From a virus: DNA of 49,991 bases. Of the stretch, positions 49,701-49,991 are shown one piece after another. Each line of letters opens with the position of its first letter. Positions within the stretch are counted from its first letter, which is position 1. Location: IMG/VR virus record IMGVR_UViG_3300021420_000049, positions 1 through 49,991 of that record. One strand, 5' to 3'. The notes beneath the pieces were generated by a model. That model was not told the DNA's origin. It did not search any database and saw nothing but the letters and a program-made list of their open reading frames with translations. A program made the position numbers and the translations under genes.

Positions 49701-49857
49701 TTTTTGCCTTTTCTTCTGCTATTACTTCTGCAAGTATGTTCGCCCCGCATATCATTTCATACAAAACCTGCAATGAACCTTCAAAGCCAATATGCTTGTA
49801 CATAGTACGCATCTCAAATTTTAACTGTGCGATATCAAGTTGCGAGGGTTCTATCAT
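49687..49857 (-). CDS. Hypothetical protein, 56 aa
   Basis: Starts MIEPSQLDIAQLKFEMRTMYKH at an ATGA overlap with the HNH stop (an in-frame ATG at 49962 exists but lies within HNH). The C-terminus is helical (ILAEVIAEEKAKNETL). Also begins at 69 in the left terminal repeat copy. Function unknown. Confidence 0.6.
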   Translation of the reverse strand: MIEPSQLDIAQLKFEMRTMYKHIGFEGSLQVLYEMICGANILAEVIAEEKAKNETL

Positions 49858-49991
49858 CGTTTCCGCCTTTGTTCTGCTGTTTTCTTTTTGTGGCAAATTT
49901 TGCATATAGCCCTCTGTGGTCCATAGAACATTCGATCTATGAAACTTACTACTTCGCGCCAACTCACAAGAGTACCAAGTGGAGGTTCGTG
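49789..49991. repeat. Right copy of 203-bp terminal direct repeat
   Basis: Same sequence as bases 1-203 except C at 49911 in place of T at 123. See the left copy for interpretation. Confidence 0.97.
49854..49991 (-). CDS. 3' part of the HNH endonuclease gene (terminal repeat copy)
   Basis: The last 45 codons and stop of the HNH gene, cut by the window edge. The complete gene is at 66-401. The single base difference is silent here (Arg93). Confidence 0.85.
   Translation of the reverse strand, partial: HEPPLGTLVSWREVVSFIDRMFYGPQRAICKICHKKKTAEQRRKR

Overview
The window looks like the complete genome of a tailed, podovirus-like bacteriophage, written as a linear sequence. The first 203 bases (1-203) recur as the last 203 (49789-49991) with one mismatch, so the unit length is about 49,788 bp and the map closes into a circle, or is linear with a short direct terminal repeat. 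There is a full virion set: large terminase, portal, scaffold, major capsid protein, adaptor, nozzle, three large glycine/alanine-rich ejection-type proteins and a beta-helix tailspike. No sheath, tape measure or tail-tube genes are seen, which points to a short tail. No integrase, repressor or phage RNA polymerase is recognisable, so a lytic phage using host RNA polymerase is likely. Shine-Dalgarno sites are strong and two textbook sigma70-type promoters are present. A periplasm-directed protease and a 3D-domain cell-wall protein suit a Gram-negative host, but the host cannot be named.

The genome has two divergent blocks. The minus-strand block starts at a TTGACA-N17-TATACT promoter near 15.2 kb, runs down to base 1, crosses the joint and continues from 49.79 to 47.57 kb. 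It carries replication, recombination and nucleic-acid genes: endonuclease VII, an HNH nuclease, a PrimPol-ATPase fusion, family A DNA polymerase, a PD-(D/E)XK nuclease, an OB-fold-like protein, an RNA ligase, a cytosine-5 methyltransferase, a DnaQ-like exonuclease, dGTPase-N, DUF4406 and DUF6899 proteins. Many tiny cysteine-rich or one-helix membrane genes lie between them, most joined by ATGA or TAATG overlaps. A sigma-region-4-like protein, a heptapeptide-repeat protein, a 3D-domain protein and a trypsin-like protease are also in this block.

The plus-strand block (15.57-47.59 kb) begins with small unknown genes, then a repeat-rich non-coding stretch (16.89-17.07 kb) before the packaging genes, portal (19.05-21.13 kb), a run of beta-rich appendage genes (21.1-28.8 kb), scaffold, a single tRNA, major capsid protein (31.05-32.34 kb), decoration-like gene, tailspike (33.64-36.16 kb), adaptor and nozzle, ejection proteins (40.2-46.9 kb) and a lysis-type end with an XhlA-like coiled-coil/membrane protein and a DUF5675 protein. 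The two blocks converge at about 47.57-47.65 kb.

The most notable points are: the only tRNA has initiator (formyl-Met) hallmarks; endonuclease VII has a promoter so close that its mRNA should be leaderless; a three-segment, mutually exclusive hairpin array follows the capsid gene; two credible proteins are overprinted at 47.07-47.28 kb; repeated palindromes lie in front of the packaging genes; and the PrimPol has an atypical catalytic motif.
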